A DNA stretch of 25,993 nucleotides from assembly GCA_902795255.1 (NCBI GenBank), contig CADBKS010000012.1, positions 1 through 25,993 on the forward strand, given 5' to 3'. Under the pieces are notes generated by a model. It saw nothing but the letters and a program-made list of their open reading frames with translations, was not told where the DNA came from and searched no databases. This document shows positions 24,285 to 25,993 of the stretch, one piece after another; within the stretch, counting starts at the first letter, position 1; every line of letters begins with the position of its first letter. This DNA comes from an uncultured Chloroflexota bacterium. GTDB taxonomy: Bacteria; Chloroflexota; Anaerolineae; Anaerolineales; Anaerolineaceae. The position numbers and the translations under genes were made by a program.

Positions 24285-24650
24285 ATGGCAGGGAAAACCA
24301 GACAGGCACCTTTATATTTGCTCACAGGGCTGCTGATCGGGCTCGGGCTGGGGCTGCTGATCGGCTACCGGATCCTCCCGGTGCAGTTCTTTGATATCGC
24401 CCCCTCCAGCCTCCAGCAGGACTACAAGCCGGATTATCTGGCCATGGTCGGGCTGGCCTACAACGCGGACCGGGACATCGGCCGGGCGGAATCCCGCATC
24501 CGGCAGATGATGGATCCGATCGATATCGACTCCCTGCGCGCGATGAGTCTGAAACTCAGCGAAGATCCCCGTACAAAAAACAGCTACGAACCGGTCCGGA
24601 CCTTCATCAACGACCTGCTGGATCATATGACCGGCAGTGCCGGCGGATGA
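24285..24650 (+). CDS. One-helix anchored protein, paralogue of the preceding gene (unknown function)
   Basis: 121 residues. The membrane helix is about 9-30 (PLYLLTGLLIGLGLGLLIGY), followed by PVQFFDIAPSSLQQDYKPDY (32-51) and amphipathic helices to the end. The DYK-x-DY motif, the spacing from the helix and the following acidic/Arg-rich helix match the upstream gene, but the Thr/Pro tail is missing. It starts 5 bp after the upstream stop with a strong AGGAGG ribosome site, so the two are one transcript. Role unknown; a heteromeric membrane complex is a reasonable inference. Confidence 0.75.
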   Translation: MAGKTRQAPLYLLTGLLIGLGLGLLIGYRILPVQFFDIAPSSLQQDYKPDYLAMVGLAYNADRDIGRAESRIRQMMDPIDIDSLRAMSLKLSEDPRTKNSYEPVRTFINDLLDHMTGSAGG

Positions 24651-24683
24651 AAGGCCGGGACAGACGTTTTTGACGAACTTGTG

Positions 24684-24689
24684 TATAAT
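24684..24689 (+). promoter_or_regulatory. Possible frr -10 element
   Basis: A perfect TATAAT 37 bases before the frr start. No well-spaced -35 is seen (a TTGACG at 24670-24675 is too close). Confidence 0.35.
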
Positions 24690-24725
24690 AGAATCAATCC
24701 GCAATAATGATAATTGGAGGTTCTT

Positions 24726-25283
24726 ATGATCAACGACATTCTTAATGACGGCGAATCCAGAATGAAAGGTGCGATCAACGCACTGCAGGAAGAACTGGAC
24801 GGCATTCGCACCGGCCGCGCGACACCGGCGCTGGTCGAAAAACTCACAGTTGAATATTACGGCGTCCCGACACCCTTCAATCAGGTATCAAACATCACGA
24901 TCCCGGATGCCCGCACCATTATGATCCGCCCGTTTGACCCGAGCCTGATCCGTCCCATGTCCAAAGCCATTCAGGCATCCGACCTGGGGCTGACCCCGAA
25001 CGATGACGGCAAAGCCATCCGGCTGATGCTTCCTCCGCTCACGGAAGACCGCCGCAAAGACCTTGCCAAACAGGTCAGCAACCGGCTGGAGGAATCCCGC
25101 GTGGCGATCCGCAATGTCCGCCGCGACATCATCAAGGACCTGAAGGATGCCGAGAAGGAAAAACTCATCACCGAAGATGACCGCAAAAAGGGCGAAGAAA
25201 AGATCCAGAAACTGACGGACACCTGGACCGCCAAAGTTGAGGAAGTCGGCAAGAAGAAAGAAAAAGAGATCATGGAGGTCTGA
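24726..25283 (+). CDS. frr: Ribosome recycling factor
   Basis: Splits the post-termination ribosome together with EF-G, freeing subunits for a new round. 185 residues, standard length. The family landmarks are present: ELDGIRTGRATPALVE (27-42), VEYYGVPTPFNQVSNI, IRPFDPSLI, and the long C-terminal helix with VAIRNVRRDIIKDLK and KLTDTWTAKVEEVGKKKEKE. ATG 24726 is preceded by GGAGG at 5-9 bases; a TTG four codons earlier is not needed. uppS begins 7 bp after its stop, the common frr-uppS order. Confidence 0.97.
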   Translation: MINDILNDGESRMKGAINALQEELDGIRTGRATPALVEKLTVEYYGVPTPFNQVSNITIPDARTIMIRPFDPSLIRPMSKAIQASDLGLTPNDDGKAIRLMLPPLTEDRRKDLAKQVSNRLEESRVAIRNVRRDIIKDLKDAEKEKLITEDDRKKGEEKIQKLTDTWTAKVEEVGKKKEKEIMEV

Positions 25284-25289
25284 TCGCCA

Positions 25290-25993
25290 ATGGCAGACAG
25301 TTCTCCGGATATCAAAGCAATCCCGCCTGAACGGATTCCCCGGCACATTGCCATCATCATGGACGGGAACGGCAGATGGGCCAAAAAGCGCGGCATGCCG
25401 CGGCTGTTCGGCCATCGTGCGGGTGTTGAAAATCTCCGTGCCGTAATCAAAGCCTGTGTGGAATTCGGGGTCAAATACCTGACGATCTATGCCTTTTCCA
25501 CAGAAAACTGGGGACGGCCGCAGGATGAAGTGAAAGGCCTTGAAAAACTCTTCCATGAAGCCTTCACCAATGAGTTTCTGGAACTGCATAAAGAGGGCGT
25601 CCGCATTATCCATCTTGGTCAGCGGGAAGGGATTCCGCAGGACCTGCTGGATGAAATTGATGTGGCCGTTGAGCGCTCAAAGAACAACGAGCGGCTGATC
25701 CTCTCCGTGGCACTGAATTACGGAAGCCGCAACGAGATCATGCATGCGGTCCGCCGGATGATCAGTGACGGCCTGAAGCCGGAAGATATCACGGAAAGTA
25801 CCATCAGCAATTATCTCTTCACCGCGGAACTGCCGGATCCGGATCTGGTGATCCGCACCTCCGGAGAGCAGCGGCTCAGCAACTTCCTGCTGTATCAGAC
25901 TGCCTATTCCGAATGGGAATTTCCGGAAACACTCTGGCAGGACTTCGGAAAAAAGCAGCTTCTTGAAGCGATTTACGAATATTCGAAACGGGA
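25290..25993 (+). CDS. uppS: Isoprenyl transferase (undecaprenyl diphosphate synthase), runs off the window
   Basis: Cis-prenyltransferase that lengthens farnesyl diphosphate to the C55 carrier lipid used for cell-wall and glycan assembly, at the cytoplasmic face of the membrane. About 234 codons are visible, nearly all of a usual 240-250 residue protein. Conserved regions in order: IIMDGNGRWAKKRG with catalytic D25, FGHRAGVENLR, YAFSTENWGRP, LNYGSRNEI, and PDPDLVIRTSGEQRLSNFLL with YSEWEFPE. The ATG at 25290 overlaps no other gene; GGAGG (about 12 bases upstream, at the end of frr) can serve as its ribosome site. Coupling to frr is likely. Confidence 0.97.
   Translation, partial: MADSSPDIKAIPPERIPRHIAIIMDGNGRWAKKRGMPRLFGHRAGVENLRAVIKACVEFGVKYLTIYAFSTENWGRPQDEVKGLEKLFHEAFTNEFLELHKEGVRIIHLGQREGIPQDLLDEIDVAVERSKNNERLILSVALNYGSRNEIMHAVRRMISDGLKPEDITESTISNYLFTAELPDPDLVIRTSGEQRLSNFLLYQTAYSEWEFPETLWQDFGKKQLLEAIYEYSKR

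Noticed and set aside
1..25993. CRISPR array, tRNA or rRNA genes, insertion sequence
   Set aside because: No regularly spaced short repeats, no tRNA T-arm or cloverleaf, no rRNA segments and no transposase frame were seen.

Overview
The window looks like part of an anaerobic Chloroflexota genome, most likely Anaerolineaceae. The lineage is inferred from gene content, not from a marker RNA. The pointers are: a protein-kinase-like/FGE-sulfatase/NBR1-type Ig fusion with a Thr-Pro-rich linker; a small anchored protein with a similar Thr/Pro-rich tail; a B12-dependent (class II) ribonucleotide reductase behind nrdR; and an RlmN, ribosome recycling factor and UppS of ordinary bacterial type. No tRNA, rRNA, CRISPR array or transposase gene was seen.

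Layout. 1-650 (-): fragment of a polytopic membrane protein that ends abruptly against a 5'-truncated S41 peptidase (641-2221, +). The two fragments are head-to-head and neither has its start, so this is a rearrangement or assembly join. 2222-4141: an AT-richer rlmN (2570-3673, +) with a possible 20-codon leader ORF, lying between two direct copies of a ~135 bp hairpin repeat (family A). A different structured repeat (family C) and a strong bidirectional terminator follow. 4142-7437 (-): nrdR-nrdJ operon with a pair of NrdR boxes and a promoter. 7438-7869: a perfect 16 bp inverted repeat and the second family C copy. 7870-9138 (-): amidohydrolase. 9337-20166 (+): a long single-direction cluster of two tandem peptidase T genes, a Gfo/Idh/MocA oxidoreductase, a complete Dpp/Opp-type ABC importer (binding protein, two permeases, two ATPases), an aldehyde dehydrogenase and a small PQ-loop/SemiSWEET-like membrane protein. 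20345-22705 (-): membrane pseudokinase fusion, with a terminator hairpin between the convergent genes. 22745-22975: third family C copy. 23190-25993 (+): cupin, two paralogous one-helix membrane proteins, frr and uppS (runs off the window end).

How the genes work together. The central cluster reads as a peptide or peptide-like substrate uptake and breakdown unit. The binding protein and ABC importer bring in short peptides, the paired PepT enzymes trim them, and the oxidoreductase, aldehyde dehydrogenase and divergent amidohydrolase could process unusual residues or conjugates; the substrate is not known. nrdR-nrdJ is an auto-regulated deoxynucleotide supply operon. The end of the window is translation and cell-envelope housekeeping (frr-uppS) preceded by lineage-type small membrane proteins.

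The most unusual content is non-coding: three near-identical ~150-200 bp family C elements, each with two long hairpins of fixed geometry, and two family A elements whose hairpin stem shows a compensated base pair.
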